Positions 45,125 to 55,915 of a stretch of 64,000 nucleotides of DNA are shown in pieces; positions within the stretch are counted from its first letter, which is position 1, and each line of letters begins with the position of its first letter. The translations under genes were made by a program, and so were the position numbers. Origin of the DNA: Antilocapra americana. Its lineage: Eukaryota > Chordata > Mammalia > Artiodactyla > Antilocapridae. The notes beneath the pieces were generated by a model, which did not search any database, was not told where the DNA came from, and saw nothing but the letters and a program-made list of their open reading frames with translations. The DNA is taken from contig ML664175.1 in NCBI GenBank assembly GCA_007570785.1, forward strand, positions 11,013,441 to 11,077,440. The letters are read 5' to 3'.

Positions 45125-46360
45125 TCACTACATACAAAAGAATGAAGGTAGACCTGGTACCTTACATCACATACAAAAATTAACTTGGAATGGAACAAAA
45201 AACACAAAAGATAAAACCATAGAACTCTGAGTAAAAACAGGAAAAAAAGCTTCATAAAATTCGGCAATGATTCCTTCTATATGACATGACACCAAAACAA
45301 TAGGTAACCAAAGGAAAAAAAAATAGATAAATTGAACTTGATCAAAAAGTTCTGTGCATCAAAACATAACTAACAGAAAAGGCAACCTAAGGAATAGGAA
45401 AAAAATACTGCAAACCATGTATCTGATGAAGAGTTAAGATCCAGAATATATAAAGAACTATAACTCAACTACCACCCCCATCCCAAATTAAAAGTGAAAA
45501 ATGGGCAAAGGACTTCAATAGATGTTTCTTCGAAGAACATATGCAAATGGAACATAAGCACAAGCAAAGATCCTCAGCATCACTAATCATTAGAGAAAGG
45601 TAAATCAAGACCTCAATAACCTCACACCCATTAGAATGGCTACTATCAAAAAACACAAACAGCCACACAAAGTAACAAGTGTTGAAGAAGATGTGGAGCA
45701 ATGGGAATGCTTATACACTGCTGATGGGAATGTAAAAGGTGGCAGCTACTTTTGAAAACAGGATGGTGATTCCTCAAAATAAATAAATAAACTTAGAATT
45801 ACCATTTGACCCAGCCAATCCACTTGTATATATATACCCCAAAGAACTGGAAGCAGTTTCTTGAAGGGATATCTATATACCCCTGTTCATAGCAGCATTA
45901 TTCATGATAGCCCAAAGGTAGAAACAACTCAAGTATCCATTGATGGATAAATGGAGAAACAAAATGTGGTATATACATGTAAAGAATATTATTCAACCTT
46001 AAAGGAAACTCAGATACATGTTACAACGTGGATGAACCTGAGGACATTGTACTAAGTAAAATAAGGCAGTCACACACACAAAAATACTGTATGATTCCAC
46101 TTCTTTGAAGTATATAGAGCAGTCTAATTTAGAGAGACAGAAAGTAGAATGGTGGTTTCCAGGCCTGGGTGGGTGGGGAGGGAATGGGGAGTTACTATTT
46201 AATGGATATTGAGCTTTAGTTTTGCAGGTTAAAGTTTTGGAGATGTAGGGTGGGGATGGTTGCACAACACCAAATGTACTTCTTACCACTGAACTGACAC
46301 CCAAAGATGGTTATGATAGTAAACTCTATGTTACAGAGATTTTACCACATTAAAAAAAGT
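45125..46360 (+). mobile_element. old L1 (L1M class), ORF2 C-terminus and 3' end
   Basis: Sense, diverged L1 of ~1.2 kb. DNA blocks include 'aagggcaaccTaaggaatag'-like, 'gaaaaatgggcaaaggactt', 'ccagccaatccacttgtata', 'caagtatccattgatggata' and 'gtatgattccacttctttga', ending 'gattttaccacattaaaaaa'. The reading frame is destroyed by many changes. It is much older than the neighbouring young L1 copies. Confidence 0.9.
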
Positions 46361-46489
46361 CATGAGATGACCATGACTCTCTCTTCTGCTCCAAATCCTG
46401 TATTTCACTGCACACAAGGGAAGAAGTCTTAAAGACACAGCCACTGACGTAAAGAAGGAGGTTGGTCCCTCCACTTTGAACCAGAGTCC
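46361..46489. other. no feature recognised
   Basis: Short unassigned stretch. Confidence 0.4.
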
Positions 46490-46655
46490 CTGCCATCCCA
46501 CAGCTCTTCACAAACACAACTTCTTCTCAGTCAAGCCTAACAACAGTGCTGCAGAATCGGCAGAGTGGTATTATTGCCCTTTTACAGAGGAAGAAAGTGG
46601 GTCTCAGGGGCCCAGGGCAGAGTTAACACATGGACATGCAGGGCTGAGTCATGCT
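46490..46655 (-). mobile_element. MIR SINE
   Basis: Antisense MIR: 'attattgcccttttacagag', 'gaagaaagtgggtctcaggg' and 'agggcagagttaacacatgg'. Confidence 0.65.
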
Positions 46656-46889
46656 CTCCCCATCACCTACCTTGGAAACCTTATGGGAGAGCTCTCAAAG
46701 TTCTTGTCGACAACACTCGGCAGCTTGCCTGGGAGGGGAGCCCTGCTGACAGCTTTAGATTTCTCCCCTAACACCCTGACTCTTACCTAGTAGTTCCTTC
46801 TTGGTTAAAGAACTCAAAGTCTTACATCCTTTAAGACTTCAAGAACTTAAAGAGTCTCAAGCCTCTTGCAAAGTATTTTCAGGAAAAGG

Positions 46890-47040
46890 AAGGAGATAAA
46901 AATTTATTGAGTACCTACTCACACTACTTTTCCTGCACAGCAACTCACAGAGAAGCAAAATTTGAGAGATGAGGAAGATGTGGTCCTAGAGTACCAGGAT
47001 CACTTGGCCAAGGAGTGAGGTCGGGCTGCAGTGAAGGACG
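46890..47040 (-). mobile_element. MIR remnant
   Basis: 'tttattgagtacctactcac', 'gagagatgaggaagatgtgg' and 'atcacttggccaaggagtga' suggest an antisense MIR. Weak. Confidence 0.5.
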
Positions 47041-47219
47041 GCAAGTCAGTCACCCTCTGTCACTTTCCCCAGAAACTGAGGGCCCAGTGTCAAAACACTC
47101 TGTGCACTGATGCTAAAAAGTTGAGCAGAAGAGCCAAACAAGCAGGCTTTCTCTCCAGACAGACAAGACAAATCTGCTCACCTCAGTGAACTCTCCTGGT
47201 TGGAAACATCCCCTGAGCT

Positions 47220-47710
47220 GCTGCTGGTAAGTGCCAGGCATTGTACAAAGCATTGAGATGCAGCAGGAAGCGGGCAGGGCAGGCAGCTGGTAGTGATGCT
47301 CCTCGGTCCACCACCCACCAGGGAGGCAGGAAATAAACACGAAAACAAATGAACAGATGTGGTGGAGCATGTTGTGCGAAGTCCAGTGAGGGAAACAGAC
47401 AGGGTGATACTTGACAGAGCAAGTAGGGGAACTGAATGGGTCTCTGAGGAGGTGATGTTTCAGTTGTGACTGAAAGAGAGAGATGACAGGAACAGAGCAA
47501 AGGGGAGAAGTCACCAGGCAGGGGATGGTCAGTAACTGCAGGTGGCCTCTTTTCACAGAGCTTGGCAAGGGAAAGAGGTGCATGAGAGAAGGGCAGGGAG
47601 AGAGGGGAGCAGTGACCAGCTCAAGGGGAACCATGATGGCCATTTTATACTGGATTGGATTTTATTCTGGAAGCAATGGGAATTTGTGAAGAGTTTTTGG
47701 ACCATGTAGG
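47220..47710 (+). mobile_element. L2 LINE, upstream half
   Basis: 'gtgccaggcattgtacaaag', 'tctctgaggaggtgatgttt', 'attggattttattctggaag' and 'caatgggaatttgtgaagag' follow the L2 3' region in sense. It probably continues at 48600-48860 beyond the young L1. Confidence 0.7.
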
Positions 47711-47820
47711 GGAAGGCGGCACTGCCACAGAGGCCCCCAGCATCCCAAACTGCAGAGGAAGCTGGGGACAGCTCCTCCTTCACTGCTTCACACATCAACA
47801 CAGCATGGCCTATCACCTCC

Positions 47821-47846
47821 ACAAAAATTCCTACTACCTGTATGGA
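47821..47846. repeat. exact 26-bp repeat, copy A (L1 5' junction)
   Basis: 26 bp beginning 'acaaaaattcctactacctg' and ending 'tatgga' are identical to 52717-52742. The last three bases overlap the start of L1 homology. The sequence does not belong to the L1 consensus seen in sister copies. Confidence 0.85.
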
Positions 47847-48560
47847 ACCCTCTTATACTGTTGGTGGGAATGCAAACTAGTACAGCCACTATGGAAAACA
47901 GTGTGGAGATTCCTTAAAAAACTGCAAATAGACCTGCCATATGACCCAGCAATCCCACTGCTGGGCATACACACCGAGGAAACCAGAATTGAAAGAGCCA
48001 CGTGTACCCCAATGTTCATCGCTGCAATGTTTGCAATAGCCAGGACATGGAAGCAACCTAGATGCCCATCACTGACAAATGGATAAGAAAGCTGTGGTAA
48101 ATACACACAATGGAATATTACTCAGCATTAAAAAAATTCATTTAAATCAGTTCTACTCAGGTGGACGGAACTTGAGCCTATTATCCAAGCGAAGTAAGCC
48201 AGAAGGAAAAACAAAAATGCAGTATACTAATGCATATATATGGAATTTAGAAAGATGGTAACGAGAACCCTGCATGCGAGACCGCAAAAGGAACGCACAT
48301 GTATAGAACAGACTCGTGGGCTCTGTGGAAGAGGGCAAGGGTGGGATGATATGGGAGAATGGCATTGAAACATGTTAATTATCATATGTGAAATCAATCG
48401 CCAGCCCAGGGTTGATGCTTGGGGCTGGGGCACCGAGAGGGCCCGGGGGGGGGGAATCGGGAGGGAGGAGGGAGGGGGGTTCTGGAGGGGGAGCATATGT
48501 AAACCCATGGCGGTTTCATGTCATTGTATGGCAAAACCAACACAATTAAAAAAAAAAGTA
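47847..48560 (+). mobile_element. young ruminant L1, 5'-truncated
   Basis: Sense copy from within ORF2 ('ctcttatactgttggtggga') to the A-rich tail. ORF2 fragments are '[20 protein letters not shown]' and '[20 protein letters not shown]'. A base is lost near 48070 ('catcactgacaaatgg' versus 'catcaactgacgaatgg' in sister copies), which breaks the frame. The 3' UTR holds a long G-run block (48444-48479). Confidence 0.95.
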
Positions 48561-48599
48561 TATTAAAAAGAAAAGGTGTAAGATTTATGAAAAAAAGAG

Positions 48600-48865
48600 A
48601 AAGATACAGGACAAAGAAGATCCAAGATCCAGTCTTGGAGAACTCTAGTATTTGAGAGTCTGGAAACTACTTTGCTGGATGACTGCCAGCAAAGCAGTTA
48701 AAAAATGAACAGAGTTGTGGGAGGCACCCAAAAATACTTAAAACCGAGAAATAAAGTATGTTGAGGGAGTGGCCAGCTGAGAAGTAGAGGAAAGGAGGAC
48801 AGAAAAATGACGTTGAAACAAATGGTGTGACAAGTGAAGGGAGATGCTGCCATCTACATGACATT
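48600..48865 (+). mobile_element. L2 LINE, downstream half
   Basis: 'ccagtcttggagaactctag', 'tatttgagagtctggaaact' and 'gagggagtggccagctgaga' match a later part of the same L2 region as 47220-47710, so the young L1 seems to split one old L2. Confidence 0.55.
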
Positions 48866-49184
48866 CCTACACAAATGGGTAGAAATTTTTCAGGATGTTT
48901 CCTATTAGACTGAGTTAAAAATTGGAGAATAGGAAATCAAGGAGACTTTTTTGCTTTGGCTTGGTTTGGTTTAAATTTAAGGCAAAAAGTATTAAAGCAC
49001 ATTTGTTGCCAGAAAGGAATGATCCACTGTGATGAGAGATGAAGGCTGCAAAGATGAAGGAAATAAGCAAAGAAAATGATCTGCAGAGAAAATTGTCTAC
49101 TGCTGAGGGTGAGGTAAGACAGAAGTCAGAGCTATGCAGAGAGGAATAAGAATAGTGAGGATAAATAGGATAAAACTTGGGTGG

Positions 49185-50850
49185 CCCTATATGGCATAGT
49201 TTCCTTGAGTTAAACAAGGCTGTGGTCCACATGATCACTTTGGTTAGTTTTCTGTGATTGTGGTTTTCATTTTTGTCTGCCTTCTGATGGAGAAGGATGA
49301 CATAAATCAAACCCTTTACGATTATACAGTGGAAGTGACAAGGAATTAGATCTGATAGACAGAGTGCCTGAAGAACTATGGACAGAGGTTTGTGACCTTG
49401 TCCAGGAGACAGGGATCAAGACCATCCCCAAGGGAAAAAAAATGCAAAAAAGGCAAAATGATTGTCTGCGGAGGCCTTACAAATAACTGACAAAAGAAAA
49501 GAAGCTAAAAACAAAGGAGAAAAGGCAAGATATACCCATTTGAATGCAGAGTTCCAAAGAAGAGTGAATAGAGATAAGAAAGCCTTCCTCAGTGATCAAT
49601 GCAAAGAAATAGAGGAAAACAATAGAATGGGAAAGAAGAGAGATCTCATCAAGAAAATTAGAGATACAAGGGAACATTTCATGCAAAGATGGGCACAATA
49701 AAGGTCAGAAATGGTATGGACCTAGCAGAAGCAGAAGATACTAAGAAGAGGTGGCAAGAATACACAGAAGAACTGTGTAAAAAGATCTTCAAGACCCAGA
49801 TAATCACAATAGTGTGATCACTCATCTAGAGCCAGATATCCTGGAATGTGAAATCAACTGGGCCTTAGGAAGCATCACTAAGAACAAAGCTAGGGGAAGT
49901 GATGGAATTCCAGTTGAGCTATTTCAAATCCTGAAAGATAATGCTGTGTAAGTGCTGCACTCAATATGCCAGCAAATTTGGAAAACTCAGCAGTGGCCAC
50001 AGGACTGGAAAAGGTCAATTTTCATTCCAATCCCAAAGAAAGGCAATGCCAAAGAATGTTCGAACTACCACACAATTGCACTCATCTCACATGCTAGCAA
50101 AATAATGCTCAAAATTCTCCAAGCTAGGCTTCAACAGTACATGAACTATGAATTTCCATATGTTCAAGCTGGGTTTAGAAAAGGCAGAGGAACCAGAGAT
50201 CAAATTGCCAACATTCGCTGAATCATTGAAAAAGCAAGAGAGTTCCAGAAAAATGTCTACTTCGGCTTTATTGACTACCCAAAGCCTTTGACTGTGTGGA
50301 TCACAACAAACTGTGGAACATTCTTAAAGAGATGGGACTACCAGACCACTTGACCTGCCTCCTGAGAAACCTGTATGCAAGTCAAAATGCAACAGTTAGA
50401 ACTGGACATGGAACAACAGACTGGTTCCAAACATCAAGGCTGTATATTGTCACACTGCTTATTTAACTTATATGCAGAGTACATCATGAGAAATGCCGGG
50501 CTGGATGAAGCACAAGCTGGAATCAAGATTGTAGGGAGAAATATCAATAACCTCAGATATGCAGATGACACCACCCTTACGGCAGAAAGTGAAGAAGAAC
50601 TAAAGAGCCTCTTGATGAAAGTGAAAAAGTTGGCTTAAAACTCAACATTCAGAAAACTAAGATCATGGCATCCGGTCCCAACATTTCATAGCAAATAGAT
50701 GGGGAAACAATAGAAAGAAGCAGTGGAGACTTTATTATCTTGGACTCCAAAATCACAGCAGATGGTGACTGCAGCCATGAAATTAAAAGATGCTTGCTCC
50801 TTGGAAAGAAAGTTATGACCAACCTAGACAGCATATTAAAAAGCAGAGGC
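49185..50850 (+). mobile_element. BovB (RTE) LINE, left part, split by L1
   Basis: Starts around 'tccttgagttaaacaaggct', continues with 'gatcactttggttagttttc', then jumps by an apparent internal deletion to 'aaaccctttacgattataca' and 'gatctgatagacagagtgcc'. Coding remnants in order are 'KGEKARYTHLNAEFQRRVNR' (49462-49701), RT 'TIALISHASKIMLKILQARL' (49952-50221, ended by TGA in place of a Trp codon), and 'YAEYIMRNAGLDEAQAGIKI' with catalytic YADD at 50558-50569. One-base losses, for example near 50277, disrupt the frame. The copy continues at 51910. Confidence 0.95.
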
Positions 50851-51909
50851 GTTCAACATCACTCATTATCAGAGAAATGCAAATCAAAACTACAATGAGG
50901 TACCACTTTACACCAGTCAGAATGGCTGCCATCCAAAAGTCTACAAGCAATAAATGCTGGAGAGGATGTGGAGAAAAGGGAACCCTCTTACACTGTTGGT
51001 GGGAATGCAAACTAGTACAACCACTATGGAAAACAGTGTGGAGGTTCCTTAAAAAGCTGCAAATAGACCTGCCATATGACCCAGCAATCCCACTGCTGGG
51101 CATATACACCGAGGAAACCAGAANNNNNNNNNNNNNNNNNNNNNNNNNNNNNNNNNNNNNNNNNNNNNNNNNNNNNNNNNNNNNNNNNNNNNNNNNNNNN
51201 NNNNNNNNNNNNNNNNNNNNNNNTCTATGGAAAACAGTGTGGAGGTTCCTTAAAAAGCTGCAAATAGACCTGCCATATGACCCAGCAATCCCACTGCTGG
51301 GCATATACACCGAGGAAACCAGAAATGAAAGAGCCACGTGTACCCAAATGTTCATTGCTGCATTGTTTACAATAGCCAGGACATGGAAGCAACCTAGATG
51401 CCCATCAACTGACGAATGGATAAGAAAGCTGTGGTACATATACACAATGGAATATTACTCAGCATTAAAAAAAAATTCATTTGAAGCAATTCTACTCAGA
51501 TGGACGAAACTGGAGCCCATTATCCAGAGTGAAGTAAGCCAGAAGCAAAAACAACAATATAGTATATTAACGCATATATATGGAATTTAGAAAGACGGTA
51601 ACGAGAACCCAACATACGAGACAGCAAAAGGAACGCAGATGTATAGAATAGACTCGTGGACTTTGTGGATGAGTGTAAGGGTGGGATGATATGGGAGAAG
51701 GGCATTGAAGCATGTTAATTTTCATATGTCTAGTCAATCGCCAGCCCAGGACTGATGCTCGGGGCTGGTGCAGCGAGATTTCCCGGGGGGGGAGGGAAGA
51801 GGGAGGGGGGTTCCGGAGGGGAAGCATATGTAAACCCATGGTGATATCATGACAATGTATGGCAAAAAAAAATGAAAAAAAATAAAAAATAAAAAAAATT
51901 AAAAAAAAA
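50851..51909 (+). mobile_element. young ruminant L1 inserted in BovB; contains assembly gap
   Basis: 5'-truncated sense L1 flanked by 'aaaaagcagaggc' at 50838-50850 and 51910-51922 (the A's are ambiguous with the tail). The ORF2 C-terminus is open to its natural-looking end: '[20 protein letters not shown]' to 'EPIIQSEVSQKQKQQYSILT' and 'HIYGI', stop at 51590. The 3' UTR has a G-rich block (51784-51820) and a long A-rich tail. The apparent length includes 100 N and a probably false 100-bp duplication around them. Confidence 0.95.
51024..51324. other. 100-N gap with identical 100-bp flanks (probable assembly artefact)
   Basis: N run 51124-51223. The 100 bp to the left (51024-51123) are identical to 51225-51324. 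Removing the gap and one copy restores a normal continuous L1, so this looks like two overlapping contig ends that were scaffolded instead of merged. The ORF crossing the gap is an artefact of the spacing (201 bases is a multiple of three). Confidence 0.9.
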
Positions 51910-52399
51910 AAAAAGCAGAGGCATTACTTTGCCAACAAAGGTCTGTCTAGTCAAGGCTATGGTTTTTCCAGTAGTCATATATGAATGTGAGAGTTGGACA
52001 CATTCATTGGAAAGCTGAGCGCCGAAGAATTGATGCTTTTGAACTGTGGTGTTGGAGAAGTCTCTTGAGAGTCCCTTGGACTGCAAGGATATCCAACCAG
52101 TCTCTCCTAAAGGAAATCAGTCCTGAATATTCATTGGAAGGACTGAAGCTGAAACTCCAAAGCTTTGGCCACCTGATGTGAAGAGCTGACTCATTTGAAA
52201 AGACTCCGCTGCTGGGAAAGACTGAAGGCGGGAGGAGAAGGGGATGACACAGGATAAGATGGTTGGATGGCGTCACTGACTTGATGAACATGAATTTGAG
52301 TAAGCTCTTGGGGTTGGTGATGGACAGGGAAGCCTGGTATGCTGCAGTCCATGGGGTTGCAAAGAGTCAGACATGACTGAGTGACTGAACTGTACTGGG
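51910..52399 (+). mobile_element. BovB (RTE) LINE, right part
   Basis: Continues the BovB at 49185-50850: 'cattactttgccaacaaagg', 'gtcaaggctatggtttttcc', 'ttgagagtcccttggactgc', 'gacagggaagcctggtatgc' and terminal 'gactgagtgactgaactgta'. Confidence 0.96.
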
Positions 52400-52916
52400 A
52401 TAAAAGCCCAGCAGGACTCCACAGCCTCCTCTTAGATTCCCTGAGGCTTTTCAGCTTTTGGTTTGCTCCTAAGGGCCATCACTGAGGATGGTTGCTAGAG
52501 AAGGGTTACAATGATCCACAAGTGAAGGACTTGCACTGGCCAAGAGAAGAAGAAAAATGAAGATGGTGGAGGGATGAATGGATGGATGTAAAATGCATTA
52601 GAGCTGGTGATGAGAATGTCAGGAACTGGTTACATGATTCAAGGGATTGTTCATCAGGGATATTGACATTGTAAAACATTCCAATGAGTATATAAAATGG
52701 CAAATCACACACACATACAAAAATTCCTACTACCTGTATGGAAAAAATCTAGCCGCATGTTTTAGGAGTTATAGGATACATACATTTTTCAGTGTTTCTT
52801 GTAGGGATCATAAACATTCAGTTTTATGGTGACTTAATATTGATGTTGAGCCATAAATAGAGTTGGGGCAGTTTGATTAAAAAAGTAGCAACTTCATGCC
52901 AAATAGGCAGTATTTT
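52400..52916. other. no gene; carries copy B of the 26-bp repeat
   Basis: Unique-looking sequence. The 26-bp repeat at 52717-52742 matches 47821-47846 exactly and follows a short CA tract. Confidence 0.45.
52717..52742. repeat. exact 26-bp repeat, copy B
   Basis: Identical to 47821-47846, 4896 bp away. The flanks of the two copies do not match beyond it. Confidence 0.85.
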
Positions 52917-53020
52917 CTTCCTCTCTCCTCCCTTTCCCCCTCCTTTGGCTTTTGTTTCTCTTCTTCCTCTCCCCTTCCCTCACCTCTCTCCCTCCTTCCC
53001 CTCTCTTCCCTTCTTTTTTG
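52917..53020. repeat. pyrimidine-rich (CT) low-complexity tract
   Basis: About 100 bp of almost pure C/T with TTCC and CCTCC motifs. It generates two spurious ORFs rich in Pro, Ser, Leu and Phe. Confidence 0.9.
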
Positions 53021-53689
53021 CAAGTGTACTTCAATCTAATATCTGGCTCTCCCTTGAATATAGCAGTTTCCCCATGTCCTCTGGAATCAAATCCTGAAGT
53101 CAGGGAACAACCCCAATTTAATAGTGGCCCTGGCCTCTAGAAGGCATCTCAAGTTAGAGGGAACATAGCCACTGTAGATGCCTTGCAGAGTGCCCTGGAT
53201 GGGGAAAAAATCACAAAAAAACATCCAACAAGTAATCCTCACCCCCTTTCCCAACCTCCCCAGAAACTCTCCAGAAACTTAATTTTCATAGGGCCAACCA
53301 CAGGACAGCAGGGAGGCCCACAGTATAAGAACTTGGGGAGAGAAAAGACGATGAAAAAAAACTTCCAGAAGAACGGAATTCACATTTTGAATAGGAATGG
53401 TATTAAAAAGAAAAACAAAGCCCAAATCCCAAACATCCCATCCAACAGGAAATCATCATCAGTGTTTAGAAATTCCAGGGAGTACACCCTGGGACAGCTG
53501 ATAAACTGGCACAGGGACTTCAGTTTTGCTGAGGCGCGATGGGTGGGTTAGCCAGTTCCCCAAACACCTGGGGGTGGGTGTGCTCAGTGTCCTGACACTC
53601 CTCTGACACCCCGAGAGGGCAAAGAAGTCAGTGGTGGGCAGGAGGAGCCCAGTAAGGTGGTGTAGACCTCTGCTACTTTTGCTACATGC
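53021..53689. other. no feature recognised
   Basis: A 122-codon ORF (53183-53551) lies here, lysine- and asparagine-rich, with no domain or splice support. No repeat assigned. Confidence 0.45.
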
Positions 53690-53815
53690 CTTCTGTAGTT
53701 AGTAGATACTAATCATATACATGCTAGGGTGCCAGGCACCCTGCTAGGCACTGAGGACTCAATGAGAAAGACAACTTGAGTTCCTGCTCTCAAGTAGAGC
53801 CTCCCCACTGCTTTG
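53690..53815 (+). mobile_element. L2 LINE 3' fragment
   Basis: 'ggtgccaggcaccctgctag', 'gcactgaggactcaatgaga' and 'gagttcctgctctcaagtag' match the L2 3' end in sense. Confidence 0.75.
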
Positions 53816-54279
53816 GGAACAGTGTTTCCTGACTGGGGAGTTTCCTTAGATTGTTGATCAGAGGGACCTGTCCTACCCTAGCAGAGTGGCAGGAGAGTGA
53901 TCCCAATGTGCTCTTCCTGACATTTCCATCATGAGAAGAGTGACAATAAAATTGGGGGAAACATAGTTGGAGTAGATTTGTCCATGTTATACAGAGAAAC
54001 CCCTACAGGTGTTTCCATCTGGAGCCTCAGAGCTGCCCTGGAACCTGCTCCTTCAGCCTTCCCCTATGTTCTGAACTGCTGCAGAGCCACCTGATAAATA
54101 CCAGTTCTGTAGGTTAGCCAGCATTGGTGTCTGTTGCTTACTACCAATGATCCTCAATGATCAGAAGGTGACCAAGAAGAAGGAGACGGAGATAGATGAT
54201 CGCCATTGTAATTTAGATCAAAACTGAGAACTGCTAAGTCTAAATCTTTATTACCAGCAATATCTTTACTACTTCAGGT
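53816..54279. other. no feature recognised
   Basis: Unassigned sequence. Confidence 0.45.
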
Positions 54280-55110
54280 CCTTTAGTCTAAATTATTGAA
54301 ATAGCCTTCTTCTGGTCACCTTGCTTCCTCTTTAGAATGATTATCTTAACAAGTTTCCCTACTTCTTCAGAACCATCAGTCTCCTTAGCCTGCCAAAATC
54401 TGGTCCCAACCTGCCTTTGGAGCCTGCTGCCACCATTTAACACATTCAACATGCAGGCTAACAAATGCTTCATGCAATTTCCAGGCTCAGTGTTCTTGCT
54501 CAAGGTCTTCCTTCAACCAAGAATGTCTTTCCATGTTTCTGGGCTCTTTGTAAATTCTGCTGCACCCCAAAACTCTCACTTGAGGGGCTTCCCTTGTGGC
54601 TCAGTGGTAAAGAATTCACCTGCCCACCTGCCAACGCAGGAGACATGGGTTCAACCCCTGGTCCAGGAAGATCCCACATAGCTTGGAGCAACTAGGCCCG
54701 TGTGCCACAGCTATTGGGCCTGTGATCTAGAGTCCAGGTGCCGCAACTACTGAAGTCCAGGCCCTAGAGGCCACGCTCCTTAACAAGAGAAGCCACCACA
54801 ATAAACCTGCGCACCATAGCTAGGAGTAGTCCCTTCTCTCAGCAACTTGAGAAAAACCTGCAGCAATAAAGACCCAGCACAGCCAAAAATAAATTTTAAA
54901 AATTATATTTTAAAAAACTCTCACTTGAAATGTTATTTCTGATATAAAGCCATTACAGAACGCCCAGAAGAAATCAATCATGTCTCCCTCTGTGTTTCCA
55001 CAGCCTTACTTTGTACTGCTACTATTTCCCTCTGTCTCGACCCTGAGTTAGTTGTATGCATATCTGTATGTCTCTCTAGACTTGACTTCATTGAACAGGG
55101 CCTCTGTCTC
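54280..55110 (-). mobile_element. probable L2, antisense, split by a SINE
   Basis: Left 54280-54568 and right 54929-55110 ('gtctccctctgtgtttccac', 'cttcattgaacagggcctct') look like antisense L2. The two sides are continuous once the SINE is removed. Diverged. Confidence 0.45.
54584..54913 (+). mobile_element. tRNA-Glu SINE (CHR type), 15-bp TSD
   Basis: 'ggggcttcccttgtggctca', B-box-like 'gggttcaacccctgg', 'gagcaactaggcccgtgtgc', 'aataaagacccagcacagcc' and an A/T-rich tail. A perfect 15-bp TSD, 'aaaactctcacttga', lies at 54569-54583 and 54914-54928. A ~9-bp local duplication ('cacctgcccacctgcc') sits in the head. Confidence 0.97.
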
Positions 55111-55195
55111 TGGTCTCCCTGAAGCCAGGATAAACAGACAAATTGGTAGAATTAATTTAACTTGTATATTAGTCATAGGCCTCTAAGAGTTATTG

Positions 55196-55313
55196 GGCTT
55201 CCTTGGTGGCTCAGACAGTAAAGAATCTGTCTGCAAAGCAGGAGACCTAGATCTGATCCCTGCGTTGGGAAGATCCCCTGGGGAGGGGCATGGCAACCCA
55301 CTTCAGTATTCAG
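55196..55313 (+). mobile_element. Bov-tA SINE, 3'-truncated at an L1 junction
   Basis: The tRNA-derived head is intact ('gcttccttggtggctcagac', 'ttgggaagatcccctgggga'), but the body stops after 'cccacttcagtattca', where L1 sequence begins. It is the only sense full-head Bov-tA in the window. Confidence 0.9.
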
Positions 55314-55915
55314 TTTATCTGAGCAAAACCATAACTAGAAAAGATACATGCACTGCAGTGTTCATTGAAGCACTGTTTATAATAACCAGGACATGGAGGC
55401 AATCTAAATGTCCATCAGTGGAGGAATGGACAAAGAAGATGTATATATATATACAATAGAATATTACTTGGGCATCAAAAGGAATGGTATGGTGCCATCT
55501 GCAGCAACACGGATAGACCTAGAGGTTGTCATGCTGAGTGAAGTCGGACATAGAGAGACAAATGTCATGTGATATCACTTAGATGTGGGATCTGAAAACT
55601 TTGGTACAAATGAACCTATTTACAAAACAGAAGTAGTCACAGATGTAGAAAACAAACATGGCTGCCAAGGGGGAAGTGAGGGGAGGAATAAATTGGGAAA
55701 TTGGGACTGATACATACACACTACTATTAGAATACTAATAAGAACCTACTATATAGCACAGGGAACTCTACTTAATACTCTGTAATGACTTACATGGGAA
55801 GAGAATCTAAAGAAGAGTGGGTATACGTATAACAGATTCAATTTGCTGTATAGCAAAAAGCAACACAACATTGTAAATTAACTACATTCCAATACAAATT
55901 AATTTTTAAAGTTAA
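55314..55915 (+). mobile_element. L1 (artiodactyl, older), ORF2 end and 3' UTR
   Basis: 'ctgagcaaaaccataactag', 'accaggacatggaggcaatc', 'gggactgatacatacacact', 'tagcacagggaactctactt' and 'aacattgtaaattaactaca'. It is the same 3' UTR type as at 380-770. A peptide remnant is 'RTWRQSKCPSVEEWTKKMYI'. Confidence 0.9.

Noticed and set aside
47113..47643. 176-codon minus strand ORF
   Set aside because: Lies over L2-derived DNA; the peptide has no recognisable domain, and a second minus-frame ORF overlaps it.
50790..51590. 266-codon ORF spanning the assembly gap
   Set aside because: It joins BovB to L1, runs through 100 N and reads the same L1 stretch twice. It is an artefact of the gap and the duplicated flanks.
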